From Martensiomyces pterosporus (taxonomy: Eukaryota; Kickxellomycota; Kickxellomycetes; Kickxellales; Kickxellaceae): a stretch of 64,000 bases of DNA. Positions 28,940-39,448 of this stretch are shown here, in pieces (the first letter of the stretch is position 1; each line of letters starts with the position of its first letter). The DNA is taken from positions 1 through 64,000 of the forward strand of contig MU603955.1 of NCBI GenBank assembly GCA_025201845.1, read 5' to 3'. Made by a program: the position numbers and the translations under genes. The notes below the pieces were generated by a model, which worked only from the letters and a program-made list of their open reading frames with translations, made no database searches and was not told the DNA's origin.

Positions 28940-31421
28940 ATGTTTTTGTTCAAGCCAGCGGCGGTAGACAAGGACGGCAATGAGAGCTCCACACTGCTGG
29001 CCGTGAAATTCAAGACAACCGAAAAGGCAATTTACAGCAAAGCACTGTCAGAGTACATTGCATCGTCGTATGCGGAGCCGCCTGAAGCATACAGAGACGA
29101 TTTGCGAGTCTTGGATGAGCTTCGCGAGGCAGCCACTGCGGCGCTTGATGTGAATGCAAATGTGCTCAAGCGCAACACCAGGTAAGAGGAAAGCAGTGCA
29201 GCTGCTGCGAAATGACCCAGTGCAAAGGCCTGCTGCTGATAGCCCTGCACTAACTTGGAATGCGCGTGCCAACATGTTTGGACTGAAAGATAGGTACTAC
29301 GGACAGCTGTCGTTTATTCTCACAAAGTTTCCGGCGGACACCAACATCAAATTCACCTGGTACAGCGCCTTCGACTCGGAGTCAGCCGTGACATGCCAGG
29401 ATCTGTACTTTGAGCGGGCCTCGGTTTTGTTCAACATTGGCGCAGTGTACTCGCAGCTTGGCTGCCGCGAGAGCCGCACCGACAAGGACGGGCTGAACAG
29501 GGCGTTTGGCTATTTCCAGAGCGCTGCTGGAGTGTTTGGGTACTTGCAGAAGAAAATTGTCAGCGAGTGCCGCACCCAGCTGACGTCGGACCTGTCGTCT
29601 TACATGCTGGCCACACTGGAGAACCTGATGCTATGCCAGGCACAGGAATGCGTGTGGCATCGGTCGGTGCTCAACCATATGAAGGACGCTAATATTGCGC
29701 GGGTTGCTGCGCAGGTGTCAGAGTTCTACGACAAGGCGATAGAGTCGGGATCGCAGGGGTCGCTGGCAAGCACCATTCCGCCGCACTGGGTCGACCATTT
29801 CAAGGCCAAGCGGCTGCTCTTCTTGGCGGAGGCGCAGTACAGGAAGGCGTGCGACTGCCTGGCCACCAGCCAGTACGGCGAGGAGGTTGCTAGGCTGCAG
29901 GCCGCCCAGGAGTATTGCAACCAGATGAGCGAGCTGATTGCCAACGACCAGAGGTGGTCGAAGCATATTCGCGCTGCGGTCATTGATACGGCAAAGACAC
30001 AGCAGGAGCTGGTGGCGAGCAACCGCACGAGAGCCGAACGCGACAACGACGTCATCTACCTTGATCCTGTGCTGGCTGTCTCATCGCTTGCAGCCATTGC
30101 GCCGTACAAGCTGGCCCAGCCAAAGGTGCCCGAGATCATTGAGAACCCAGGTGCGTTTTTGGGCGAGGAGGAGCTCGGTGCGCCGCTGTTCAAGGGACTG
30201 GTGCCGTTTGTCATCCACCAGGCAGCCAGTCTGTACGAAGATAGGAAGGACCAGCTGGTGTCCAAGGATATGATCACGTCGCTTGATGAGCTGACGGCCG
30301 ATTGCGAGTCGGTGCTCAACTCGCTCAACTTGCCAAACTCCCTCGACGCCATCCAGAAGCCCATCGGGCTGCCGCCCAACATCCTGGTTGGTTCCGACGA
30401 GATTCGCTCGGATGGCGGATATGTTGGGCTTAAGCGGCTTCTGGACAATGCGCTGGCGGCCAACCAAACAGCAGCCGGCATGCTTGATGCTGCCGAGAAC
30501 GCCCTGAACGAGGAGATGCGCGAGGACCAGAGGGTACGGCAAGGCACAGGCGCGAACTCGCACAGGGCAAAGCGCACGGAGTCGTCGGAGCTGACAAACA
30601 CGTTCCGCTCGGAGATTGCAAAGTACCGGGGCATCGTCGACAAGGCCCGGGAGAGCGACAGCGCCCTGAAGGTGCAGGTGGATACGTGGGCCAAGTTCTT
30701 TGCGCTGCTGGGGTCGCCGCGCGAGGAGATCGAGCGCCAGGTGCCCTCGACCACGGCCAACCCACTGACCGACCCACACCACAGCCAGATCGTCGAGAGG
30801 CTCCAGCAGTACCTGGGTGAGGTGGCTGTGATGCGCCGCGAGCGGCTCAAGTCGATCGAGAAGCTCAAGCGGATTGCCAACGAAGACGACATCACGCCGG
30901 CGCTGACCGAGGAAATGCAACGGCTGGCGGCGCAGTCGTCGACACCCATCCTTCAGTTCGAGCTGCACCAGTTCGAGGACCTGTTTGCTCAGAGGCTCGA
31001 CAAGTACACGTCGTGGAAGACATACATCGAGGAGGAGAGAGAGGCGCAGACGGAGCTGCTCGATAGCATTCGCGAAGCCAACCAGGCGTTTATCACGGCA
31101 CGTTCGACCCACCCTCTGCTGCAGCAGAGAGAGAAGGCACTGACGAATCTGGAGACTGCCATCAAGCGGTACAGGGAGGCGTCGTTTAACCTGCACGATG
31201 GCGCCAGGTTCTACACGACGCTGGAGAATGATTTGCACAAGCTCAAGGAGGGGTGCTTGGACTTTGCCATGGCCAGGCATCTGGATGCGCTTGATCTGAT
31301 GGGTGTTAGCCAGTCGGATCTGCCCTCAGACATCTCGCAGACTCCCGAGCAGCAGCAGCAGCATCCTGCCAACCTCGTGTGGGATCCAACAATGCCGCTT
31401 AGATACTCGACTCCCAAGTGA
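28940..31421 (+). CDS. RIM20: BRO1-domain protein PalA/Rim20 (pH-signalling scaffold)
   Basis: Exons 28940-29181 and 29294-31421, joined within an Arg codon (AG|G) across a 112-nt GT-AG intron, give 789 residues. The join restores NVLKRNTRYYGQLSFILTKF, the expected BRO1 strand. BRO1 domain about 1-360: MFLFKP start, IKFTWYSAFDSES, YFERASVLFNIGAVYSQLGC, AKRLLFLAEAQYRKACDCLA, DNDVIYLDPVL. The V-shaped ALIX-type domain follows (LFKGLVPFVIHQAASLYEDR, SLNLPNSLDAIQKPIGLPPN, FEDLFAQRLDKY). The protein ends NLVWDPTMPLRYSTPK with no long proline-rich tail, closer to PalA/Rim20 than to Bro1. Known role: on endosomal ESCRT-III, PalA binds YPxL motifs of the alkaline-pH factor PacC/Rim101 and promotes its processing. 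Bro1-type sorting is the alternative. Confidence 0.92.
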
Positions 31422-31470
31422 TGCGCTCTTGACGGAGCTCCTTTTCATTATATTTCTTGGGTCTTGTTTT

Positions 31471-31476
31471 TTTATT
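31471..31476 (-). terminator. AATAAA after DUS1
   Basis: Minus-strand AATAAA about 37 bases past the DUS1 stop codon, in the 91-base gap shared with the convergent RIM20. Confidence 0.5.
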
Positions 31477-31512
31477 TGAATACAATGAAGTGCCTGTGCT
31501 ACTGGCATTCCA

Positions 31513-32817
31513 CTACTCGGCTGCTGCCACTGCCACTGCTGCTGCTACCTTTTGCCGCTTGGCCTCATTGCTAGCACAGGCCTCTTGTGTCTGCTCTGCC
31601 CCGCTGCCGGCAGCCTCTGCCTCTTTTGAGTCTGGCGTAGCCGCTGCCTCGTTGAGCAGCCGCTTAGATTTGGAGTGCTCCTTGTCATGCTCAAAGCGCA
31701 GCGCAGGCTGGCAGATCCAGTAGGGGTACTTTCTGTATCCAAACTCATCCACGGCGACGTTTTCGGGATCAAACCTCTCGCTTTCATCCTGCGCCTCAGC
31801 CTCCGCGATCAGGCGCTCCTTGATATCGTTGACAAACTTCCACGTCTCCTCCATGGTCCGTGCCTCTGTCAGCTGCTTCCGGAGGTCCGTGTGGATGGGC
31901 AGGCTGTACCTGAACAGCTTGAACAGGTGGGCGCGGACAAACGCGTTCTTTGTCGGCACTCTGTCGCAGATCTGCATGTACTCCTCGGCCATCTGCCAGG
32001 TGGGCAGGACCTTGCCGGAAAACAGCGCCGGGTTATATAGGTTGGTCTCTGCCGACATGACTCCCTCGACGCCTGTCTCGTCCATGCAGCGCTGGATGTC
32101 CTCGAAGTACAGGATATTGCCGTTGGCAAACACGGGCACGCTTACGGCCTCCTTGACTGCCCTGATCTTCGCCCAGTCAGCCAGCCCCGTCTTGTGTCCC
32201 TTCTGCTCGCGCAGCCTGCCGTGCACGGTAATGATCTGGGCGCCCGCTGCCTCGACCATCTTCGCATACGCCACAGTCTTTTCTATGTCCGAGAAGACTC
32301 GGATTTTGGCGGTGACGGGGATCTCCAGGTTCTCGTGCAGCTTCCTAATCAGCCTGCTGACCAGCTCCCACTCCTCCATCAAAAACGATCCATAATGGCC
32401 GCGCTTGGCAATGTGCTGCGGGCACCCCAAATTGAGGTCCACTGCATCTGCCTGCCCAACCACCAACTTGGCCGCTGCCAGCAGTGCGTCCGGGTCGTTT
32501 GCGCAGAACTGGACGATCACGGGCCGATCAGTGTCGTTTGTCTGCCACTGCTCGTTGCGGTACTTGGGGTTCGGGTCGGCGAACATCTTTGCATGGAACA
32601 TGGGCGTGTAGCAGAGGTCAGCGCCATAGTTGCGCGAGAGCATGCGCCATGCCAGCTCGGACTGGTCTACCATGGGAGCCACGATGTGCCTGGGGCTCCC
32701 CATGCTGCGGTAGAGATCGTAGCCGCGCAGGCGGCTGGGGAACTTGGCCTTGATCTCATCCTCGGTCAGCGTGAAGTGCGCTGGCCGCTCTGCCGCTGGT
32801 GTCTCCGTCTGAGTCAT
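31513..32817 (-). CDS. DUS1: tRNA-dihydrouridine(16/17) synthase
   Basis: FMN enzyme that reduces uridine to dihydrouridine at positions 16/17 of tRNA, using NADPH. 434 residues, single exon, ATG at 32815-32817 (MTQTETPAAERPAHFTLTED). The frame is open a further 47 codons upstream but to a GTG, so the ATG was chosen. Diagnostic segments: HIVAPMVDQSELAWRMLSRN, YGADLCYTPMFHAKMFADP, VDLNLGCPQHIAKRGHYGSF with the catalytic Cys, AKIRVFSDIEKTVAYAKM, ITVHGRLREQKGHKTGLADW and PVFANGNILYFEDI. The last 60 residues are Ala/Glu-rich and low complexity, without the zinc-finger or dsRNA-binding extensions of Dus3 or Dus2. It is divergent from ADE12. Confidence 0.96.
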   Translation of the reverse strand: MTQTETPAAERPAHFTLTEDEIKAKFPSRLRGYDLYRSMGSPRHIVAPMVDQSELAWRMLSRNYGADLCYTPMFHAKMFADPNPKYRNEQWQTNDTDRPVIVQFCANDPDALLAAAKLVVGQADAVDLNLGCPQHIAKRGHYGSFLMEEWELVSRLIRKLHENLEIPVTAKIRVFSDIEKTVAYAKMVEAAGAQIITVHGRLREQKGHKTGLADWAKIRAVKEAVSVPVFANGNILYFEDIQRCMDETGVEGVMSAETNLYNPALFSGKVLPTWQMAEEYMQICDRVPTKNAFVRAHLFKLFRYSLPIHTDLRKQLTEARTMEETWKFVNDIKERLIAEAEAQDESERFDPENVAVDEFGYRKYPYWICQPALRFEHDKEHSKSKRLLNEAAATPDSKEAEAAGSGAEQTQEACASNEAKRQKVAAAVAVAAAE

Positions 32818-33609
32818 GGCGCCTTTTGAGGAGAGTGTCTGCGTGAGGCGGGTTTCGGTTTGGCGGTATATGCAAACGAGGGCGTTCCTGAGAAAGCCGA
32901 ATTTAGAAGAGGCCACGGTGACAAAGAAAGAGTATATATTGTGCAGCGATAGCGGCACCAGTGCTTTCTATATGGGGTGCTCGACGACAGGCGATGCAGT
33001 ATTTGAGCAAGTGGATGAGTGGGTGAGTGGATGGACGAAGAGAAGGGAGGCAGCAAGGCGTCTCTCTCCTCAGCCAGAAAACCTTGTCTTCCAGAGAGGC
33101 GGGTTCCGCGGTTCCACCAAACCCAACACCCCAAGCACTGGCGTGCATGCACTAAGGCCAAAGTGAAAAGCAGACAGGCGAGCCGATGGGTTTGCAAGGC
33201 TCGAGCCGCCGGCTGCCCTTCACGAGTCGTGGCGGCGTGATTGGGCACCGCGGACACGCAAAGACGCGGCGAAAAAAAGATGCGGCAGGAGCCCGGCCCT
33301 GCCCCAACAGCCAGCGTGCCGGGTGCTTTCCGAGGCGAGGCGTAAGTGACTGAGCTTCGCGGATGAGGGATTGGCTGCATGCGAGAGAAAAATCTTGGAG
33401 GGGCGGGGGCCAGGGGAGGAATTTTGGTATAAGAGCGCCGGGTTGGCGCAGAAAAATGGGAGAGGCTAATGGCTCTCTTCTTCTTTGATCCATTCACTCT
33501 TTTTAGGCGCCTGTGGCATTTCACAGAAACCTGAAACCATATCCCCTCGCTAGTAGCGTAGTGTTGAATCCCAGCCTTCTTTGCTGAAGCCATACCACCG
33601 TCAAGCGCC
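32818..33609. other. divergent promoter region of DUS1 and ADE12
   Basis: About 790 bases between divergent starts. A TATAAGAG element at 33428-33435 is well placed for ADE12. A run of A residues occurs at 33272-33278. Pyrimidine-rich leader sequence precedes the ADE12 ATG. The long minus-strand frame here (32814-33716) is not family-like. Confidence 0.45.
33428..33435 (+). promoter_or_regulatory. TATA-like element TATAAGAG upstream of ADE12
   Basis: TATAAGAG followed by CGCCGGG, about 182 bases before the ADE12 ATG; the TATAAGAGC string is shared with the hydroxy-acid oxidase promoter. Positional inference. Confidence 0.45.
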
Positions 33610-35183
33610 ATGTCTGCTTCTGATAACAAGGCCACCGTTGTCCTCGGCTCCCAGTGGGGCGACGAGGGCAAGGGCAAGCTTGTCGACATCCTCGCCAAGG
33701 ACATTGACATCTGCATCCGCTGCCAGGTACGTAATGTATATGGCGCTGGGCCGCCATTTACCGCGCATACATGCTGCTGCTCTCTCTAGCATGCCCCGCC
33801 CTCCAGACTGTTATCAGCACTTGCTGAGATCACAGCTGACAAAGGAAATCACAGGCGCAGCTGCTTCTGTGCAGCGTGTGCCCCTATGTGGTGGCTGAGG
33901 CCTCCGCTCCCCATTTGGCGTTCGCCGTCACAGGCATCTGGCATGCATTGTGCTGATTATTGTTGCTTGTTACCAAACCCGTGCCTTTTGCATTCACAAG
34001 GGTCTAGGGCGGAAACAACGCTGGCCACACCATCGTCGTCGACGGCGTCAAGTACGCCTTCCACATGCTCCCCTCCGGGCTGGTCAACCCCAAGTGCGTC
34101 TCGGTTGTCGGCTCTGGCGTTGTCGTCCACCTGCCCAGCTTCTTTGAGGAGCTCGAGGACCTGATTGCCCAGGGTCTCGACTGCGACGGCCGCCTGTTCA
34201 TCTCGGACCGCTGCCACCTTGTTTTTGATTTCCACCAGATTGTCGATGGAATGAAGGAGGGCGAGCTGGGCCGTGGGTCGATCGGCACCACCAAGAAGGG
34301 AATCGGACCGGCGTACTCGTCCAAGGCCTCGCGCTCTGGAATCCGCGTCCACCACCTGTACCACTTTGAGGAGTTCGAGCAGCGCTTCCGCACCATCGTT
34401 GCCGCCCGCCACAAGCGCTACGGCGACTTTGAGCACGACATCGAGGCCGAGCTCGCCCGCTACCGCCAGCTCGCCGAGCGCCTGCGCCCGTTCGTCATCG
34501 ACTCGGTCGAGTTCCTCTACAAGGAGCTGAAGACCCAGAAGAGGGTCCTTGTTGAGGGCGCCAATGCGCTTATGCTGGACATTGACTTTGGCACCTACCC
34601 CTACGTTACTAGCTCCAACACCTCCGTGGGCGGCGTTTGCACTGGCCTGGGCATCCCGCCGTCGAAGGTCGGAAACGTCATTGGTGTCGCCAAGGCCTAC
34701 ACCACCCGTGTTGGCGGCGGGCCCTTCCCCAGCGAGCTCCATGACGAGGTCGGACAGAAGCTCCGCGACATCGGCGCCGAGTACGGCGTCACCACTGGCC
34801 GGCCCCGCCGCTGTGGCTGGCTGGACCTCGTTGTCCTCCGCTACTCGAACATGATCAACGGATACACCAGCATCAACCTGACCAAGCTCGATGTCCTCGA
34901 CACCTTCGATGAGATCAAGGTCGCTGTCTCCTACACGATGCACGGCAAGGAGGTCACCTCGTTCCCCGCCGACCTCAACGACTTGGCCACGGCCACTGTC
35001 AACTATGTCACCCTCCCCGGATGGAACCAGGACATTAGCAAGTGCAAGACATTTGAGGAGCTTCCCGAGAACTGCCAGAGCTACGTCCGCTTCATCGAGA
35101 AGGACCTTGGTGTTCCTGTCCAGTGGATCGGCGTTGGCGCTGGCCGCGAGGACATGATCACCGTTGACATCTCCAAGCAGTAG
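33610..35183 (+). CDS. ADE12: adenylosuccinate synthetase
   Basis: Catalyses the GTP-dependent first step from IMP to AMP. Exons 33610-33726 and 34008-35183, joined in phase 0 through a 281-nt GT-AG intron, give 430 residues, the usual length. The intron splits the N-terminal active site: exon 1 has [20 protein letters not shown] (GTP and IMP binding, catalytic Asp) and exon 2 starts [13 protein letters not shown] with the catalytic His. Later landmarks: [85 protein letters not shown] and [10 protein letters not shown]. Codon use is strongly biased to C/G at third positions, suggesting high expression. The family is fully conserved here. Confidence 0.98.
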
Positions 35184-35703
35184 ACCACTCTATAGCCATG
35201 CTTTGCTCACTTTTCTTTTTCCTCAGTGTTTCTTTGAAATATCCACGGGTGTTCTCTCTTTGTCGCGCCTGGGCTGTCCCAGTATGGCAGATGTCGAAAA
35301 GGCTCGGCGTGCATGTGCTGCGAGACAGCAGATGGGCCTTTCGCTGGTGCTGGCTGGATCCACCTGCGCCAGATGAAACAGGGATTTTCCAGAGAGAAAA
35401 TTTTAGGAGCGATCCCGCGCTGGTGAGATAGAAAAAAAGCTGCACTTCGGTATCATGCCGAGGCACAGACACTGTTAGATGCGCTACTCCTTATTCTCCC
35501 CCTTGCTCCCACCCCCTGGACGCCTCCCTTTCTCATCCACGTTGCTGTAGCTGCCTGCCTCGCTCCCCTTGCCCTCCACGACCAACGCTCTCGTTTAAAC
35601 CCCACTGCACAATTGCGGGCGCTCACTCCCTCTTTACTCTGCCATCGACAGCACACCTGCGACCGAATCCACGCCTTCTTTTCGTCTAGTGCTTTTGAGA
35701 TCT
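35184..35703. other. intergenic region between ADE12 and the permease
   Basis: About 520 bases. The right part, 35480-35700, is pyrimidine-rich leader sequence before the permease start. No gene or RNA recognised. Confidence 0.4.
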
Positions 35704-37627
35704 ATGGTGACCAACTACAACACCCATGGCTCCTTTAATCCAGAAAGCTCAAGAAGAAGCAGTCAATCGAAGCAGTCCAATGGCGGCAGTGTAGCTATCG
35801 AAGAGTCGGTTGTTGACAGCAGCACGCCGATGGTCGTCGTGGGGACGGCAGCGGCACAGGCGGGAAAGGAGGAGCTTGCGCGCGGTCTGTCTGAAAGGCA
35901 AGTCTTTCTCTCTTTTTGCTGCCACCCTCACCCAACATCGCTCATGTCTCTGCTCTGCTCTGCTCTGCTCTGCCCTGTTGTGCTGCCTCCCTCGCTGTGC
36001 CTCAATGTGTGGCTTGGATGGCGTGCATATACAGAAAGAAAGAGAAAGGCTCTTGCAGAGATCCGCTCTCGCTCTGGCACAAGATGCTGACAGACACGGC
36101 TAGGAAACGCCTTTGATGTCATGTAGACACATTACTATGATCACACTGGGCGGAGTAATGGGAAGCGGCCTATTTATCGGATCGGGAGCAGCCCTCAACA
36201 CTGCAGGGCCAGGCGGTGCATTCGTCGCATATGCAATTGTCTCATTGGTGATCTACTTTACGATGGCATCTCTCGGCGAGCTGGCGACGTACCTGCCCAT
36301 TCCGGGATCATTCAACGCGTACGGATCAAGGTTCGTTGACCCCGCATTTGGGTTTGCGCTCTCATGGAACTACTGGCTGAACTGGCTGTCGACTGTGGCA
36401 AATGAGGCCGGAGCCGTGGCCATCCCAGTCAGCTTCTGGCTGCCTCATGTGCATTTCGCCGTGTGGGGTGTATCTCTGATTGCGCTGGTTTTTGTTCTCA
36501 ACGCCATTACCGTTCGCGGGTACGGCGAGGCAGAGTTCTGGTTTGCGCTGGTAAAGATCCTGGCTGTCTGCGTCTTCATCATCGTGGCTATCGCGGTGGC
36601 AGCGGGAGGGCTGGGCGGACACAAGTATGGATTCGAGATGTGGCACTACAAGGAGGCGCCGTTTGTTGGTGGGCTTGGCGGGCTGCTCAACACGTTTATT
36701 CAGGCCGGGTTCTCGATGCAGGGGTCGGAGCTGGTTGGCGTTGCTGCGGCTGAGTCGCGCAACCCGGCCAAGCACATCCCACGCGCCACTCGACAAATCG
36801 TCGTTCGCCTGGCCATCTTTTTCGTGCTGACCATCTTCCTCATGGGGCTGGTTATTCCTTATGACGACCCAAGGCTGATCAACGCCAGCTCGGACGCCAG
36901 CATCAGCTCGCCATTCATCATTTTGTTTGAGAAGGCCGGCATCAAATCCGCGGCGCACATCATGAACGCTGTTCTGGTCATCTCGAGCGTCTCTGCGTGC
37001 AGCTCGGGCTTGTACGCCGCGTGCCGCACAGTGCACGTAATGGCGATGCAAGGCCAGGCGCCCCAGTTTCTTGGACGCACCACGTCGCGAGGAGTGCCCC
37101 TCTTCTCGCTGGTATTCTGCGTGGTGTTTACGCTGTTCCTGTGGTCGTTTAATTTTGTCGGCCAGGGGATTGTGTTTGTGTTTTTGTCGGGGATCTCGGG
37201 TGTGGCTGGGTACCTGGCGTGGGCGTCCATTTGCGTGGTGCACATTCGGTTCAGGATGGCGTGGAAGAGCCAGGGCCGCGATCTCAGCGAGCTGCGGTAC
37301 CGCGCAGCACTATACCCATTTGGACCCGTGTTCTGCTTTGTCTTGATCAGCGTGGTTATCTTTGGGCAGGCCTACCCGTCGTTCCAGCACGGGTTTGACG
37401 CAGTGACGTTTTTCTCGTCGTTCGTCGAGCTGCCCATATTTGCGCTTTTTGTCGTGGTGTGGAAGTGGTACAAGAAGACCAAGTACGTGGCATTGGACGA
37501 CATGGATCTTGATACGGGTGCCAGGGGCGGAATAACAAGGGACGAGGAGAGCGAGCTCCTGGATGACCTGAAGAAGACGAGCTTCAAGGACCGTGTTGTT
37601 CACGCAGTGGTTCATATATTTGGCTAG
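35704..37627 (+). CDS. amino-acid permease (APC superfamily, fungal YAT type)
   Basis: Plasma-membrane proton/amino-acid symporter. Exons 35704-35897 and 36127-37627 join inside an Arg codon (AG|A) and give 564 residues. The joined sequence LSERHITMITLGGVMGSGLF is the classic entry into helix 1 (SRHI.MI.LGG..G.GLF). The intron donor is GC (AG|GCAAGT), see separate entry. The cytosolic N terminus (1-64) is Ser-rich with lysines, as in permeases regulated by ubiquitination. Twelve hydrophobic helices follow. Family marks: GSRFVDPAFGFALSWNYWLN, GFSMQGSELVGVAAAESRNP, AKHIPRATRQIVVRLAIFF and MGLVIPYDDPRL. The substrate cannot be told from sequence alone. The C-terminal tail is acidic and ends HAVVHIFG. 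Confidence 0.95.
35898..36126 (+). other. GC-AG intron in the permease gene
   Basis: A 229-nt intron with donor AG|GCAAGT and acceptor CATGTAG. A GT donor giving the same conserved junction is not available. A TCTGC pentanucleotide repeat lies inside it. Confidence 0.78.
35948..35972. repeat. (TCTGC)n pentanucleotide repeat in the permease intron
   Basis: About five consecutive TCTGC units inside the GC-AG intron, extending the pyrimidine-rich content of this intron. Confidence 0.8.
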
Positions 37628-39448
37628 GCGCGCGTGCAGCGCCCATTTCGTTTGGGTGCATCAGGCGTGGCTGGTGTGCTATCTCGCAGCCTCCTTCGTC
37701 CCTTTACTCTGCATGCTGTGTAATACATCTGAATCTGTACTTCTTGAGCGACGAGCCAGATGTCCCTAATGCTGTGGTGGTTGAGCTGGCGGAGTATCTG
37801 ACAGCTCCGGCAAGGACACACAAGCTGGGCGAGGAGCGGGCCTTAGGCTCCTTTTGTGTGAGCTGTGCGAGCCACGCATGTCTGCGAGGCGCTTGCATTT
37901 GCACCATGTTTTGTACTAAAAACTTAAACACCCGCTATGCGAATGAAGAGAGACAGCGCGTGGCTTGTCCAGAGGAACCCCGGGTGAATTGGAGGCGAAA
38001 TGAAGCAGCAGCAGCAGCAGCGACAGCAGGAGAGCCGATTTTTCTCTCTCGAAGCAGGAACCACCATCTACCTCGTTGTTGCTGCTGTTGCTGCTGGTGT
38101 TGTTCGCTTCTACTATTGTACCGTGGGTGGGTTGGTTTAGTGGACGCATTCACAGCCAGGATTCGCCCTGGCGTCAGCGCTCCTCGCTTCTCCTTCTTTC
38201 TCCCGCCTCTTGCCTGTGCTTGCTTTGCTAGCACACTTTACACGCTACTCTTCCGCTTCTTTTGCTTGTCAGACTCTACATCGACCACAGCTTCACTCGA
38301 CAGCACAGCATCACATCTGCTTGTATCCGGTAAGGACAGGGCCGCCCTCCTCTAGTACATGCCACACCCCACTACACCATGCTTTGTGAAAACACCCACT
38401 CGCCCCTGCCTTTCTTGCTGCGAGGCTGCCTCCAAGAGTCGCAGCTGCTCCGGGGATCTCCTCATGCTGCACCAGCACTCAAGTCCAAAAGCGCCGTTTC
38501 ATGAAAAGGGGGTATGAGGGGACTCGACCAGAGCTGCCCATTTCTAGGTCGCCTGCCTTCCTTTCTTGGTGCTCGCCGCCCAAACAGAGAATCCAAGCGC
38601 TAGGGCTCTAAACAAGAAGCCTGGGGTCTGCAAAGCAGTCTGTAAAGGGCTGCATCTGGGTGCATCCAAGTGCTGCTTCTATGCGGGGAGATCGGCAGTG
38701 GCCGACATCGGCTCTGCACAGTGCCCGCCATCCAGCTGCACTGCTCTCGTGAAACTGCGAAAGGGCTATTTTAAAGTTAAAGAGCACTGCCCCGCCTTGC
38801 AGCCGAGGACCAGCTGAAAGAGCAGCAGCAGCCCACAGCCTGCATGGCCAGCGTGATCGCTGGGAATGGTCCTCCTTTCCAGCGAACGTAAACAAGCCTG
38901 CACCCAGACCGAATTTCTGAAAGACCAAAACACACGATAATTCCACTTGCGACTTTGTTGCTTTATTGAGCCTGGTGGTGGGCTGGCTTCCAGACTCGCG
39001 CCTGCCACCGCATCGTCCCTTTTCTTTTGCAGTGCACGCACAAGCACTATTTGTATGCGCGCGCTCGAACCTCTCTTCTCTCCCTCCCTCCCCTCTCTAG
39101 CCCATCCTTCGCTTCTGATACGTGGTTGCCTGTCTAGTCTTGCTATCCACACATTTTAATTGTTGTTATTATTTCTGAAGCCCCGTGGACAGAGAGCACC
39201 CGCTCGTGGTCCTCTCTCTCTCACTCGCAAAGCACACCCGCCTGAGAAACAGCGCACGCAGCCTCAGCCCTCTACTCCCACCGCTCATTTAAGCAGCACC
39301 ACAGTGCATTCGTGGCTGGGCCCATTTCTCTCTCTCTTTCTCTCTACATACGGACAGCATACATACAGAACGGAGCAAGAGCGTGAGCGCGTGGTGCTTG
39401 CCAGCAGTCCAGCAGCCAAAAGACGAGTGAACCACCTCTAAGATCACC
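37628..39448. other. intergenic region and probable 5' leader of the Sec7-PH gene
   Basis: About 1.8 kb without a recognisable gene. It holds a TGC/TGT-rich stretch (38070-38120) and pyrimidine-rich tracts near 39000-39350 consistent with a long leader. Candidate small frames lack family features. A TGGTTTAGTGG string near 38133 resembles a tRNA A-box but has no matching structure. Confidence 0.4.

Noticed and set aside
17520..31421. Possible vacuole/endosome gene cluster (VMA8, VPS41, RIM20)
   Set aside because: The genes are on both strands and interrupted by unrelated housekeeping genes; no shared regulatory sequence seen, so chance neighbourhood is the simpler reading.
32815..32958. N-terminal extension of DUS1 resembling a mitochondrial presequence
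   Set aside because: The extended frame starts at GTG, there is no upstream ATG, and the family aligns from the ATG at 32815-32817.
32814..33716. 300-codon minus-strand frame over the DUS1-ADE12 promoter
   Set aside because: Overlaps ADE12 exon 1 antisense and the divergent promoter; no family features.
38125..38180. TGGTTTAGTGG resembling a tRNA A-box
   Set aside because: The following GGATTCGCC is not a proper B-box, spacing is too short and no cloverleaf forms.
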